Shown: positions 58,401-64,000 of the stretch, piece after piece
How positions within the stretch are numbered: the stretch's first letter is position 1
How the letters are laid out: each line of letters begins with the position of its first letter
Assembly (NCBI RefSeq): GCF_004802635.2
Contig: NZ_CP046052.1
Span: forward strand, 2,976,001 to 3,040,000
Length of the DNA stretch: 64,000 nucleotides
DNA from: Methylocystis heyeri
GTDB lineage: Bacteria; Pseudomonadota; Alphaproteobacteria; Rhizobiales; Beijerinckiaceae
Direction: 5' to 3'
The notes under the pieces: generated by a model
Told to the model about the DNA's origin: nothing
The model's database searches: none
The model's input: the letters and a program-made list of their open reading frames with translations, nothing else
Position numbers and translations under genes: made by a program

Positions 58401-61400
58401 TTCGGGGATCGGCGACGACCGAAAGCCGCAGGTCGTCGGTGTCGGGATCCTGGTAGAAATCTACGTTCAGCCCGAAAAAGGCTTTTGGAATCTCGCGGAA
58501 GGACAATATTCCGACGTCGGCCAATCTCGCCACGTCCTTGGACACATGAAAGTGCAGGTAGTAGAAATTAACGTCGAAGAGGGGGCGATTGCCGGCGAGC
58601 CTCTGAAGGGCCGAAAGCGGATAGAAGCGTCGCTCCAGCAGCTCGGCTTCGAGACGAAACGCTTCGAGAATCATATCGCGCCAGGTCCCGCCTTTCAGCG
58701 CGACATGCAGTGGCAGAGTGCTCAGGAAGAGGCCGAGCGCCCGATCCGAACCGATCTCCTCGGGGCGCAGGGCGCAAGCTGTGCCCGTCGTCACTTCCGA
58801 TCGCCCGAAAACGCGACCGAGCGCCACGAAATGCGCCGCCAGGAGCGCTGTCTTCAGCGGAACGCCCAAGCTTGCGGCGAGCGCGCTCAATTGCCGATGC
58901 AACTCCCGCGGCGGCGTCCGCCGGCAAAGCAGCGGCTCGGCCCGGACCGCCTCGGCCTGCTGCGCCTTGAAGGAGTTCGTCGCCTGGGCCATGGGTTCGA
59001 GGCGGTCTATGCGCTCTTTCCAATAACCTTCGATCCCCGCGGATCGCTTCGCATCCGACTCGAGACGGACGAGTTCCTGCATCGAGCGGTCCGAATCGCC
59101 GGACGCGGCCGCATGCTCCCCCCGCAGGCGAGAAACATATTCGCCGACGGTTTCCACGCAGAACAGATTCACGCTCCATCCGTCGAGGATCGCGTGATGA
59201 TGCGAGAATGTGAATTCCAGCAAATCGTCGGTCAGCCGATGGATGACGACGCGGAAGAGAGGCGGCTGCGCCAGGTCGAATGGGGTTTGGCGTTCCACTT
59301 CAAGGAATCTGTCGATGTATGCGACGCGCTCTCCGTCCGAGAGCGCTCTGATGTCTCTCACGACCAGAGGCGTTTCAACGCCTCTACGCACAAGCTGCAG
59401 CGGTTCGCTGTAGGTGCGCAGATCGAAGGCCGTCCGAAGAACCGGATGTCTGTCCATGACGCCGCGCAACGCCAGACCGAGCGCCTCCTGGTCGAAGGCG
59501 CATTTGAGGGTCATGCTGTCCACTATATGATAGGCGTCGTCTCCGACGTAGCTGTGATAGATCATTCCGAGCTGAAGCTCGGTCAGCGGATAGGCGTCCT
59601 CGACATCTTCGGGGATGAGATCGCGGTCCGCCTCCTCCACGAGGGACAGTCGATCGCCGCCGTGATCGCGCGGGGCGGCCTGCTCCTTCTTTTCATGGAA
59701 ACCGACGCCGTCGGCCTCGACAATGAGGCGGACCGTCGGCCGCTTGTAGATCGAGAAGAGGTTCAGCTCGATTCCTGCCTGCTTGGCCCGTCCGACGCAT
59801 CTCACGCAGGTGATCGAGTCGCCTCCGAGCTCGAAGAAATTATCGTCGATCCCGACGCGCTCGAGGCCGAGGACCTCGGCGAAGACCCGGCACAGCGTCT
59901 CTTCTTCAGCGTTGCGCGGCGCGACATGGCGACGCGTCGACAAAGCTTCATCCGGCTCCGGCAGCGCCTTGCGGTCGAGCTTGCCGTTCGCCGTCAGCGG
60001 CAGCGCATCGACGATCACGATCGCCGCTGGGATCATATAGTCCGGCAGCTCCAACGACAGCGCCGCACGCAAGGTCGACGCATCCGCCGCGCCGCCTTCG
60101 CCCAGCGCGCCTACCTCGCGCAGCGCAACGTAAGCCGCCAGCCGCCTGGCCCCGGCCCCGTCCTCGCGCGCAACCACAACAGCCTCGCGCACCGCAGGCT
60201 GACGCAACAGCGCCGCCTCGATCTCGCCCGGCTCGATGCGAAAGCCCCGGATCTTCACCTGATGGTCGAGACGGCCCAGAAACACGATGGTCCCGTCCGC
60301 CCGCCGCCGCGCAAGATCCCCGGTGCGGTAGAGCCGCGTCCCCGCCGCGCCGAACGGGTTCGCAACGAAGCGCTCCGCCGTCAGATCGGGGCGCCCGACA
60401 TAGCCCCGCGCAAGCCCGACCCCGCCGATGTAGAGCTCGCCCGCGACCCCCAGCGGAGCCGGCTGCATCCCAGGACCCAGAACATAAATCTGCGTGTTGG
60501 AGATCGCGGAGCCGATCGGCGCATAGATCTCCTGTTCCTCCCCGGCCCCGCATTGATAGGCCGTCACGTCCACCGACGCCTCGGTCGGGCCGTAGAGATT
60601 ATGCAGCTCTATCCCCGCTGCCGACGCCGCCCGCGCCAGGCCCCCAGGCAGCGCCTCGCCGCTGCACATCACCCGCCGCAGGCTCGCAAACGACGACAGC
60701 GCGAAGCCGCTCATAAACGCCTGAAGCATCGACGGCACAAAATGCAGCGTCGTCACCCCCTCCCCTGCGATCAGAGCCGCCAGACGCTCCGGCAGGCGAT
60801 GATCGCCCGGCCGCGCAACCGCAAGACGCGCTCCCACCGAAAGCGGCCAGAAAAACTCCCACACCGAAACGTCGAAGCTGAACGGCGTCTTCTGCAGCAC
60901 CGTCTCCGCGGGCTCCAGCCCATAGCGCGACTGCATCCAGGCGATGCGGTTGACGATCCCCTCATGGCTGACGCCGACCCCCTTGGGCCGGCCGGTCGAA
61001 CCCGAGGTGTAGATCACATAGGCGAGGTTTTGCCCGCCCGCGCAGCTCGGCGGGTTCTCCCCGCTCTCCTGCGCGATCGCGTCCCAATCGGCGTCGAGCC
61101 GAAGCTTTGCGACATTCTCCGGCAGAAGGTCGGCGAGCCCCGCCTGCGTCAACGCCAGCTTCGCCCCGGCGTCCGCGATCATGAACGCCAGGCGCTCCTG
61201 CGGATAGTCGGGATCGAGCGGCAGATAGGCCCCGCCTGCCTTCAGCACGCCGAGAAGGCCGACCACCATCTCGACCGAGCGTTCCAGACACAGCCCCACC
61301 ACGACGTCCGGCCCCACCCCCCGCGACCGCAGGAAATGCGCGAGACGGTTGGCCCGCGCGTTCAGCTCGCCATAGCTCAGCGTCTCGCCGTCGAACGAAA

Positions 61401-64000
61401 CCGCCGCCGCTCCCGGAGACCGCGCAGCCTCCCCCTCGAACCGACCCTGTAAAACCTCCCCCCAGCCATGTTCAAAATCCGTCCCGTTGAACCGCGTCAG
61501 CAACGGCGACCGCTCCGCCGGCGGGAGGATGTCGATTTCGCACAGAGGCGCCTGCGGCGAAGTTTCGAGCGCGGCGACGAGCCGCTCCAGAGCCGAAACC
61601 ATGAAGCCGAACAAGCGCTCCGGCGCCAGCGGCTGCTGCGTCTGCGCCACCAGCGAGAAGCCTTCGCCGAGATCATCCACTGAAAGCGTGAGAGGATAGT
61701 TCGTGCGCTCTTCGGTGTACAGCGGATCGATTCCGCCCCAGGACGCGCGAACGTCTTCGTCGGGCTCCAAATTATGCCGATAATTGAGCAGCGCGGAGAA
61801 CAGCGGGGTCGGCGCCTCGACGCCGCTGCAGCGTTGCGCCAGCGCCAGAGGCGCGTGCTCATATTGCAGAAGCTGCGTCAGCTGCGCATGCAACCCACGA
61901 ACGCCCTCGCTCACGCCCTGCAAGCACATCCGGACCCGAACGGGCAGCGTATTGATATACACGCCGACAGCCCGATCGGCCTCGCGCGAGCCCTGCATGC
62001 GCCCGAACAGAACCGTCCCGAACACCACGTCCTCGCGCCCCGAGGTGCGCGCCAGCGTCAAAGCGAAGGCGGCGTGGAACAGGCTCGCGGCGCTGACCCC
62101 GAGTGTGCGCGCCTGCGCGCGAATCCGCCCGGCAAGCGACGAATCGAGCCGGTCCTCATGCAATTGGATATCCTCGCCGTCGCCGCGGACGTCGAGCAGG
62201 CCGAAGGGCGCCGTCGGCTCCTCCACGTCGCCGAGCAGCGACCGGAAATAGAACTCCTGCTCCTGCCCATTGGCCGACAAGCGAGCCCGCGCGATAAAGT
62301 CGCGGAAGGGCGGCGACGCGGAGATTTCGTCGCCGCGCCCCGAAAGATGCGCCTGCGCCTCCTCCACAACGAGGCTCAAGGTCATATTGTCGTCGATCAG
62401 ATGATGATGCGCGATGGCGACAACCCAGCGATCCTGCGCGGCGTCGCGCGCGAAGGCGACGCGCATCATCGGCGCCCGTCGCACATCGAGCCGGTAGCGC
62501 GCAGGATCGAAACGCGCCAGCAGCGCCTCCTTCGTATCCTCGCCCGCGTCGAGTTCGACTTCCTCCACAGCGAGCGGCGCCTTGCGCCACACCACCTGCA
62601 TCGGCTCCGAGAGACCTTCCCAGACGATCGCGGTGCGCAATATGTCGTGACGCGCGATCACGCGCTCCAGCGTCGCGACGAAGGCGTCGACCCGCTCGCG
62701 CGAGGCGCAGGAAAGCAGGGTCCGCAGCTGATAGGGATCGCCCCGCTCCGCCAGCAGGTGATGGAACAGCATCCCCTCCTGAAGCGGCGCGAGCGGATAA
62801 ATGTCCTGCACATTCGCCGCTCCGCCCTCGACGCCGGAGACGATCCCGTCGATCTCCGATTGCGTAAGCGGCGCGAGCGTCAGCATCTGCGGCGTGATCG
62901 CCGTGCAGCCCTCCGGGATCAGATTGGGCGGAACATCGATCCGCAACGCCTCGCCCAGCGCACCGCACAAAGCCGAGGGCGTCGGATGCGAAAACAGCGT
63001 CCTCACGTCGCTGGAAAGACCCTCCCTGCGCAGCCGCTCGATCACCGTAACCGCGAGCAGGGAGTGCCCTCCGAGCTCGAAGAAATTATCGTCGATCCCG
63101 ACGCGCTCGAGGCAGAGCGTTTGAGCCCAGATGCGGCACATCGTCTCTTGCGTCGCATTGCCTGGCGCCTTGTACGGCCTCTCCTCACGCCTCGTCGTCT
63201 CCGGTTCTGGGAGGGCGTTTCGGTTGATTTTTCCGTTTTGGGTGAGAGGGAGCGCGTCCAATATTACGAAGGCTGCGGGGATCATGAAGTCGGGGAGGGT
63301 CTTAGCGAGCGCCGCGCGCAGCGCGGCTGGGGCGGTCTGCTGCGGCGCCGACGTCGCCACATAGGCTGCGAGCCGCTTGGCCCCGGCCCCGTCCTCGCGC
63401 GCGACGACCAGCGCCTCCTCGACCTCGGGCAGAGCCGAAAGCGCCGCCTCGATCTCGCCCGGCTCGATGCGAAAGCCGCGGATCTTGAGCTGATGGTCGA
63501 TGCGCCCCAGAAACTCGATCGTCCCGTCGTCGCCGATGCGGCCGAGATCGCCGCTGCGATAAAGACGCGAGCCCGCCGCTCCGAAGGGATCGGGAACAAA
63601 GGCCGCGGCCGTCAGATCGGGCCGGTTCAGATAGCCCCGTCCGACCTGCACGCCGCCGATGCAGATCTCCGCCGCCACCCCGAAAGGCGCCGGCTCGAGA
63701 TCGCGGCCCAGCAGATAGAGCTGCGTGTTGTCCGCCGCCCGCCCGATCGGAACGCTCAGATCGTCGCCCTGCGGCGGCTCCACGATCGGATGATAGGAGA
63801 CGTCGTCCGAACATTCCGCCGGACCATAGGCGTTGAGCAGCCGAACATGGGGGTGGCGCTCCATGAACCTTCGGCACAGCCCGGGCGCGAAAGCCTCGCC
63901 GCAGGGCAGCAGCCAGCGCAGCGTCGGCAGATCCGATCCCGCCCCGCAAACATCGAGAACAGAACGGATCATCGACGGAACCGCTTCGAGAACGGTCACC
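42550..64000 (-). CDS. Giant nonribosomal peptide synthetase (5' end outside window)
   Basis: More than 7,140 aa visible, with no in-frame stop before the edge. Domain order from the N-terminal side: partial A0-T0, six C-A-T modules, then thioesterase. A domains carry the normal cores ([46 protein letters not shown]); T domains carry LGG(H/D)S. There are no stand-alone epimerisation, methylation or cyclisation domains. The final residues before the stop are SQRRYPPL. The exporter and acylase genes follow with overlaps. The first codon and any N-terminal lipoinitiation domain lie beyond 64000. Module details are listed separately. Confidence 0.97.
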   Translation of the reverse strand, partial: VTVLEAVPSMIRSVLDVCGAGSDLPTLRWLLPCGEAFAPGLCRRFMERHPHVRLLNAYGPAECSDDVSYHPIVEPPQGDDLSVPIGRAADNTQLYLLGRDLEPAPFGVAAEICIGGVQVGRGYLNRPDLTAAAFVPDPFGAAGSRLYRSGDLGRIGDDGTIEFLGRIDHQLKIRGFRIEPGEIEAALSALPEVEEALVVAREDGAGAKRLAAYVATSAPQQTAPAALRAALAKTLPDFMIPAAFVILDALPLTQNGKINRNALPEPETTRREERPYKAPGNATQETMCRIWAQTLCLERVGIDDNFFELGGHSLLAVTVIERLRREGLSSDVRTLFSHPTPSALCGALGEALRIDVPPNLIPEGCTAITPQMLTLAPLTQSEIDGIVSGVEGGAANVQDIYPLAPLQEGMLFHHLLAERGDPYQLRTLLSCASRERVDAFVATLERVIARHDILRTAIVWEGLSEPMQVVWRKAPLAVEEVELDAGEDTKEALLARFDPARYRLDVRRAPMMRVAFARDAAQDRWVVAIAHHHLIDDNMTLSLVVEEAQAHLSGRGDEISASPPFRDFIARARLSANGQEQEFYFRSLLGDVEEPTAPFGLLDVRGDGEDIQLHEDRLDSSLAGRIRAQARTLGVSAASLFHAAFALTLARTSGREDVVFGTVLFGRMQGSREADRAVGVYINTLPVRVRMCLQGVSEGVRGLHAQLTQLLQYEHAPLALAQRCSGVEAPTPLFSALLNYRHNLEPDEDVRASWGGIDPLYTEERTNYPLTLSVDDLGEGFSLVAQTQQPLAPERLFGFMVSALERLVAALETSPQAPLCEIDILPPAERSPLLTRFNGTDFEHGWGEVLQGRFEGEAARSPGAAAVSFDGETLSYGELNARANRLAHFLRSRGVGPDVVVGLCLERSVEMVVGLLGVLKAGGAYLPLDPDYPQERLAFMIADAGAKLALTQAGLADLLPENVAKLRLDADWDAIAQESGENPPSCAGGQNLAYVIYTSGSTGRPKGVGVSHEGIVNRIAWMQSRYGLEPAETVLQKTPFSFDVSVWEFFWPLSVGARLAVARPGDHRLPERLAALIAGEGVTTLHFVPSMLQAFMSGFALSSFASLRRVMCSGEALPGGLARAASAAGIELHNLYGPTEASVDVTAYQCGAGEEQEIYAPIGSAISNTQIYVLGPGMQPAPLGVAGELYIGGVGLARGYVGRPDLTAERFVANPFGAAGTRLYRTGDLARRRADGTIVFLGRLDHQVKIRGFRIEPGEIEAALLRQPAVREAVVVAREDGAGARRLAAYVALREVGALGEGGAADASTLRAALSLELPDYMIPAAIVIVDALPLTANGKLDRKALPEPDEALSTRRHVAPRNAEEETLCRVFAEVLGLERVGIDDNFFELGGDSITCVRCVGRAKQAGIELNLFSIYKRPTVRLIVEADGVGFHEKKEQAAPRDHGGDRLSLVEEADRDLIPEDVEDAYPLTELQLGMIYHSYVGDDAYHIVDSMTLKCAFDQEALGLALRGVMDRHPVLRTAFDLRTYSEPLQLVRRGVETPLVVRDIRALSDGERVAYIDRFLEVERQTPFDLAQPPLFRVVIHRLTDDLLEFTFSHHHAILDGWSVNLFCVETVGEYVSRLRGEHAAASGDSDRSMQELVRLESDAKRSAGIEGYWKERIDRLEPMAQATNSFKAQQAEAVRAEPLLCRRTPPRELHRQLSALAASLGVPLKTALLAAHFVALGRVFGRSEVTTGTACALRPEEIGSDRALGLFLSTLPLHVALKGGTWRDMILEAFRLEAELLERRFYPLSALQRLAGNRPLFDVNFYYLHFHVSKDVARLADVGILSFREIPKAFFGLNVDFYQDPDTDDLRLSVVADPRIFDSALPEIFADVLTRALEAMVADPDQRYEDFSALGSDDRRRILVDWNEAAGDRRTPACLQELFETQAALSPRTVAVAHEGEELTYGELNARANRLARYLRRRGVGADVLVGLCVEPSISMVVGLLGVLKAGGAYLPLDPDYPQERLAFMIADAGAKLALTLERLVGKLPGDIATLRLDADWDTIARESAENLPVLSSPENLAYVIYTSGSTGQPKGVLTPHRTIGRLVLDNRYAAFDSGDRIACVSNPAFDAMTMEIWAAFAVGGRTVIIDRDTLLDPARFAEALERHAVTALFLTTGLFNQLAIAIPGTLAGLRFLLTGGEEANLASFKAILAEGGPVRLIHCYGPTETTTYATTFGVDAIDAGAKALPIGRPIACTEAYILDPHFNLAPAGAVGELFIGGAGLAHGYLKRPDLTAERFAPNPYGAPGERFYRTGDLAHYDGAGNIIFVGRVDRQVKIRGFRVEAGEVEAALGGLAAIREAVVVPQQERSSVKRLVAYIVAEEGFETSAAALRAALSVQLPEYMIPAAFVLLDALPLTPNGKVDRKALPEPDIETMLSASYVAPRNPAEETMCRIWAETLGVGRVGLEDDFFKLGGHSLIAVTLIERLRKAGFSGDVRALFAHPTPSGFAASSAAGSVAVPPNLIPEGCATITPQMLTLAKLSQAEIDRIVAGVSGGAANVQDIYPLAPLQEGMLFHYLLADGSDPYILHSLLSLSSRGRLEDFLEALRASIARHDILRTAIVWEGLSEPVQVVWREAPLIVDEVAVDPEGDEAAAQLRDRYGSRRHRLDVGQAPLLRGVCCRDAARDRWLLLLRAHHLVVDHATLEVVVEEAQAHLAGAAPQLPAPAPFRNFVAQARLGVAREEHEAFFKDMLSDVEEATAPFGVTDVFGDGFGIREAHCAIDHELGMRIRERARHLGVSAASLAHQAFAQVLARLCGRPDVVFGAVLLGRMQGGAGADRAVGLFINTLPVRARFGKQSVVEAVQDMHASLAKLLRHESASLALAQRCSGVEAPTPLFTALLNYRHNAVEPRSSDDAALAWAGIETLFNEERTNYPLTLSVEDSGTEFGLTAQTAALIDPERLCGYMLRALEELVEALEKRPGKPARLIEVLPETERRQLLAEWNDAGADYPRDKGLHQLFETQAALRPEAIAVVCEGVELSYGELNARANRLAHFLRGRGVGPEVLVGLCLERSVEMIVGLLGVLKAGGAYLPLDPAYPLQRLAFVVEDARPAIILTHEATQGRAPEGVPALRLDADWPEIAGQSESNPAQATLQQNLAYVIYTSGSTGRPKGVGVSHEAAVNHMLWMRERFHFQATDRVLQRTSASFDASVWEFFVPLATGGALVLAPREQLIGERELASIIARDAVTVLQLVPSLLRRFVQADLKECPTLRCILSGGEPLSGELASYFKSSHIVLCNLYGPTEATIDSTYHICTRDEQDNEVPIGRPISNATAYLLDETFSPVPIGVCGELYIGGVGLARGYVGRPDLTAERFVANPFGAAGTRLYRTGDLARRRADGTIVFLGRLDHQVKIRGFRIEPGEIEAALLRQPAVREAVVVAREDGAGAGARRLAAYVALREGSALGEGGAADASTLRAALSLELPDYMVPAAIVIVDALPLTANGKLDRKALPEPDEALSTRRHVAPRNAEEETLCRVFAEVLGVERVGIEDNFFELGGHSLLAIGLIERLRREGLSSDVRALFSHPTPAGLSAAICGAKQIEVPPNLIPQGCAAITPQMLTLAQLGQGEIDRIVAQVPGGAANVQDIYPLAPLQEGMLFHHLLAEHGDPYQLESMLSCASRERVDAFVATLERVIARHDILRTAVAWEGLSEPMQVVWREAPLVVEEVELDAGVDAVEALRACFDPRRRRLDVRKAPMIRIAIARDAERERWLLHILAHHLSLDHATLDIILREAALLSEGRDLAPSAPPPYRNFVAQARLSTDRAAQEAYFRAQLGDVEEPTAPFGLLDVRGDGAGICEAALEIESDLCRRLRLQARALGVSATSLFHAAFALTLARASGREDVVFGTVLFGRMQGSAEADRAVGIFINTLPLRLRLGEASVEVGVRETHARLAGLIAHEHASLALAQRCSGVEAPTPLFSALLNYQHAPRAAETDRDYSSGIEALFGQGRTNYPVTLSVNDFGDLFSLDAQTQQPLAPERLLAFMGQALQQLVATLEQAPQTPLREIDVLPEAERSLLSTPRAATGFEHGLGDLLKEEFEAHVARSPGSAAVSFDGETLSYGELNARANRLAHGLRSRGVGPDVLVGLCVERSVDMIVGLLGVLKAGGAYLPLDPAYPRERLFHMIADAGPRLVLTQAGLADLLPENVAKLRLDADRDAIAQESGENPPSCAGGQNLAYVIYTSGSTGKPKGVGVTRGNLARLFAATEADYGFSSQDVWTLFHSFAFDFSVWEIFGALLYGGRLVVVPHWVARSPQDFHALLARESVTVLNQTPSAFYQLDEADGEAGAGALALRLVIFGGEALEPSRLSDWFARRGAGGPSLVNMYGITETTVHVTLQRLGGAGSASDSLIGRPLGDLAAYVLDAGMRPAPVGVCGELYIGGAGLARGYLGRPDLTAERFVANPFGAAGSRLYRTGDLARYEADGTLTYLGRLDHQVKIRGFRIELGEIEAALLRQPAVREAVVVAREDGAGARRLAAYVALREVGALGEGGAADASTLRAALSLELPDYMVPAAIVIVDALPLTANGKLDRKALPEPDEALSTRRHVAPRNAEEETLCRVFAEVLGLERVGIDDNFFELGGHSLLAVTVIERLRREGLSSDVRTLFSHPTPSALCGALGEALRIDVPPNLIPEGCAAITPQMLTLAPLTQSEIDGIVSGVEGGAANVQDIYPLAPLQEGMLFHHLLAERGDPYQLRTLLSCASRERVDAFVATLERVIARHDILRTAVVWEGLSEPMQVVWRKAPLAVEEVELDAGEDTKEALLARFDPARYRLDVRRAPMMRVAFARDAAQDRWIVALLHHHFIDDNTTLRLVSEEMEAHLAGAAANAAKPHPFRDYVAQTRLSASRAEQETFFKQMLADVEEPTAPFGLLDVRGDGSEIYEAALEIESGLCRRLRLQARALKVSSASLFHAAFALTLARASGREDVVFGTVLFGRMQGAAEADRAAGIFINTLPLRLRLGERSVEAGVRETHARLTELIAHEHASLALAQRCSGVEAPTPLFSALLNYRHTPLEQRQGSSSFTGIEAIYSQERTNYPLTLSVNDFGEGFSLVAQTQQPLAPERLFGFMVSALERLVAALETSPQAPLCEIDILPPAERSPLLTRFNGTDFEHGWGEVLQGRFEGEAARSPGAAAVSFDGETLSYGELNARANRLAHFLRSRGVGPDVVVGLCLERSVEMVVGLLGVLKAGGAYLPLDPDYPQERLAFMIADAGAKLALTQAGLADLLPENVAKLRLDADWDAIAQESGENPPSCAGGQNLAYVIYTSGSTGRPKGVGVSHEGIVNRIAWMQSRYGLEPAETVLQKTPFSFDVSVWEFFWPLSVGARLAVARPGDHRLPERLAALIAGEGVTTLHFVPSMLQAFMSGFALSSFASLRRVMCSGEALPGGLARAASAAGIELHNLYGPTEASVDVTAYQCGAGEEQEIYAPIGSAISNTQIYVLGPGMQPAPLGVAGELYIGGVGLARGYVGRPDLTAERFVANPFGAAGTRLYRTGDLARRRADGTIVFLGRLDHQVKIRGFRIEPGEIEAALLRQPAVREAVVVAREDGAGARRLAAYVALGEGSALGEGGAADASTLRAALSLELPDYMVPAAIVIVDALPLTANGKLDRKALPEPDEALSTRRHVAPRNAEEETLCRVFAEVLGVERVGIEDNFFELGGHSLLAIGLIERLRREGLSSDVRALFSHPTPAGLSAAICGAKQIEVPPNLIPQGCATITPQMLTLAKLSQAEIDRIVAGVSGGAANVQDIYPLAPLQEGMLFHHLLAERGDPYLIETVIAFETRDALDLFLAALERVIARFDILRTAVVWEGLSEPMQVVWREAPLVVEEVAPEADADVAQTLEARFHPERFRLDVRQAPMMRVVFARDAAQDRWVAVVAYHHLIGDHETLAVVGEEMRRLFSGGGDPAPSAPPPYRDFVAQARLSTDRAAQEAYFRAQLGDVEEPTAPFGLLDVRGDGAGICEAALEIESDLCRRLRLQARALKVSSASLFHAAFALTLARASGREDVVFGTVLFGRMYGGAGADRAAGAFINTLPLRLGFGERSVEAGVRETHARLTELIAHEHASLALAQRCSGVEAPAPLFSALLNYRHSPATATEDRGALAWAGVKTLSYAERTNYPFEISVDDDGEAFRLTAYAAESVGPARICGFMRKALEGLTEALEAAPRTPLRAIDVLPAEERLRLVTDLNRTARDYGEPLDFLARFEAQVRRVPEAVAARCDGRTLSYGELNARANRLAHALIGAGVGPDCLVALLEERGLDFLVAMLAVLKAGGAYLPLEPAYPDRRLAQTLAQSGVGLLLAGPGLAARAQAILTATPQLPARLCELAALEAGGPCSFNPPRRHGPQSLAVAIFTSGSTGLPKGAMIEHRGMFNNLISKVPALGLCERDVIAQTASQCFDISVWQFLTALALGARVEIFPDALSHDPGRLMAEMAARGVTVLEAVPSMIRSVLDVCGAGSDLPTLRWLLPCGEAFAPGLCRRFMERHPHVRLLNAYGPAECSDDVSYHPIVEPPQGDDLSVPIGRAADNTQLYLLGRDLEPAPFGVAAEICIGGVQVGRGYLNRPDLTAAAFVPDPFGAAGSRLYRSGDLGRIGDDGTIEFLGRIDHQLKIRGFRIEPGEIEAALSALPEVEEALVVAREDGAGAKRLAAYVATSAPQQTAPAALRAALAKTLPDFMIPAAFVILDALPLTQNGKINRNALPEPDAALQPAQSYVAPRSVVEWVIAREFENTLRLDRVGINEGFFELGGDSLSGLKLADRIRKVVCSALPLSAVFEAQTVAKLAEWISGNQNHAGSPLVLMRPGGDEPPLFVVHPGGGSIVRYQPLAEAISLARPVYGFQSRRMLEPTLPGVTMEEMAADYVALMRELQPQGPYHLLGWSSGALTALAMASVIELQGERLEFLGLVDAPFEATRAPAPESVEPDAAAERFLALDYLEDFARLQTIGGRKGLKLDFDELLTDADLKELRDASERMSRKECFIWTALWGQERGFWTGVSAELMEFLHSEQEDSDRQMLGLSLRKISAPIHCWRADESLGKGAEPTDWSALTEGAVEIEIIAADHETIIDQPELHRKVNDALTLASQRRYPPL
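43460..46605 (-). other. NRPS module 6 (C-A-T), substrate unassigned
   Basis: The C domain has HHLLAERGD and HHLIGDH. The A pocket reads D-I-W-E-L-C-A-D-D-K, which I cannot match to a common code; Glu at the fourth position and paired Asp near the end hint at a polar or basic side chain. The T domain has LGGDS (Ser codon at 43570-43572). Coordinates are approximate. Confidence 0.7.
43709..44509 (-). repeat. NRPS internal repeat, copy B (pairs with 63200-64000)
   Basis: The 801 bp covering the second half of the module 6 A domain appear identical to 63200-64000, offset 19,491 bp. Line-by-line comparison showed no difference in the stretches I checked. The match begins abruptly at a shared TCCGGTTCTGGG and runs off the window in the other copy. 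Confidence 0.85.
46735..49850 (-). other. NRPS module 5 (C-A-T), predicted Ser
   Basis: The C domain has HHLLAERGD and HHFIDDN. The A domain is nearly identical in DNA to that of module 1, with the same Ser-type pocket D-V-W-H-M-S-L-V-D-K. T domain LGGHS. Coordinates are approximate. Confidence 0.75.
46870..48695 (-). repeat. NRPS internal repeat, module 5 A domain copy
   Basis: About 1.8 kb nearly identical to 59845-61670 at a constant offset of 12,975 bp. A few substitutions are visible, for example near 48271 against 61246. It covers the entire A domain and the end of the preceding C domain; the same offset also aligns the N-terminal halves of the C1 and C5 domains. Confidence 0.85.
49970..53110 (-). 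other. NRPS module 4 (C-A-T), predicted Thr
   Basis: The C domain has HHLLAEHGD and HHLSLDH. The A pocket reads D-F-W-N-I-G-M-V-H-K, identical to the Thr code. The T domain has LGGHS. Coordinates are approximate. Confidence 0.8.
53235..56370 (-). other. NRPS module 3 (C-A-T), predicted Gln
   Basis: The C domain has a degenerate dual motif (HYLLADGSD) and HHLVVDH at the core. The A pocket reads D-A-W-Q-L-G-L-I-D-K, one residue from the Gln code DAWQFGLIDK. The T domain has LGGHS. Coordinates are approximate. Confidence 0.7.
56490..59620 (-). other. NRPS module 2 (C-A-T), Val/Ile-like residue
   Basis: The C domain is of a different type: it starts [18 protein letters not shown] and has canonical HHAILDG, so a plain L-type condensation domain is likely. 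The A pocket reads D-A-M-F-L-G-C-T-Y-K, nearest to codes for branched aliphatic residues. T domain FFKLGGHSL. Coordinates are approximate. Confidence 0.65.
59710..62830 (-). other. NRPS module 1 (C-A-T), predicted Ser
   Basis: The C domain has HHLLAERGD near its start (dual condensation/epimerisation motif) and HHLIDDN at the core. The A-domain pocket read by eye is D-V-W-H-M-S-L-V-D-K, close to the known Ser code DVWHLSLIDK. The T domain has LGGDS rather than LGGHS. Coordinates are approximate. Confidence 0.75.
59845..61670 (-). repeat. NRPS internal repeat, module 1 A domain copy
   Basis: Partner of 46870-48695. Identity stops sharply around 61670, where the two C domains diverge. Confidence 0.85.
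62950..64000 (-). other. NRPS module 0 (partial A - T), substrate unassigned
   Basis: Only the second half of the A domain is inside the window. It is identical to the corresponding part of module 6, with pocket residues E, L, C, A, D, D at the third-to-last positions of the code. The T domain has [13 protein letters not shown]. Coordinates are approximate. Confidence 0.75.
63200..64000 (-). repeat. NRPS internal repeat, copy A (pairs with 43709-44509)
   Basis: See the partner copy. The repeat continues beyond the window, so its full length is unknown. Confidence 0.85.

Noticed and set aside
58546-61452. 968-codon plus-strand open frame
   Set aside because: Antisense shadow of NRPS modules 1 and 2, with the same composition as the other antisense frames.

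Overview
The window looks like a chromosomal piece of a GC-rich alphaproteobacterium, probably a Hyphomicrobiales member of the Methylocystis/Methylosinus or Beijerinckiaceae type. That placement is an inference from a DUF992 protein, the ATP-grasp/alpha-E/transglutaminase trio, protein style and base composition, not from a marker gene. It falls into four regions.

(1) 1-9862, host core. This holds the 3' part of a secreted DUF992 protein, a VanZ-like membrane protein, an M3B oligoendopeptidase, a sigma-54 response regulator, a glutathione peroxidase, and a three-gene operon (circularly permuted ATP-grasp, alpha-E protein, transglutaminase-like protein). The transglutaminase lacks its expected catalytic Cys. 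A tRNA-Thr(GGT) closes the region.

(2) 9890-27736, an integrated element of about 17.8 kb. It lies between 49-bp perfect direct repeats that copy the 3' end of tRNA-Thr. Gene order is a winged-helix (replication-like) gene, portal, a GTA-gp10-like gene, prohead protease, capsid, decoration-like protein, tail tube with Ig-like domain, tail chaperone, HTH, HNH nuclease, head-tail completion proteins, large terminase and tape measure. It then switches strand to DUF4145 and a ribbon-helix-helix (RHH) gene. A divergent RHH gene, small proteins, an excisionase-like gene and a tyrosine integrase follow next to attR. No tail tip, fibre, holin or separate lysin is visible, and the large terminase sits unusually late. 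A 16-bp AT-rich palindrome recurs five times in it. Just outside attR lie an unknown gene and a 5'-truncated second large-terminase copy.

(3) 29653-38260, a cell-surface locus, mostly on the minus strand: a GT-C glycosyltransferase, an extended SDR, a GMC-type oxidoreductase with a ferredoxin-like CxxCxxCxxxCP motif, a polytopic GT2, a divergent stand-alone acyl carrier protein, a membrane-anchored SGNH-like protein and a secreted YVTN beta-propeller.

(4) 38476-64000, a nonribosomal peptide locus on the minus strand. A giant NRPS, still open at the window edge, shows A(partial)-T, six C-A-T modules and a thioesterase. It is followed with overlapping ends by a cyclic-peptide (PvdE/SyrD-type) ABC exporter and a penicillin-acylase-family Ntn hydrolase. 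An NRPS with a PvdE-type exporter and a PvdQ-type acylase is the logic of pyoverdine maturation: an acylated peptide is made in the cytosol, exported to the periplasm and deacylated there. Specificity pockets read by eye suggest X-Ser-(Val/Ile-like)-Gln-Thr-Ser-X, with X undetermined. Several condensation domains carry the dual C/E motif, so a D-amino-acid-rich product is likely. Stretches of 0.8 kb and about 1.8 kb are repeated almost unchanged inside the NRPS, which points to recent module duplication or gene conversion.
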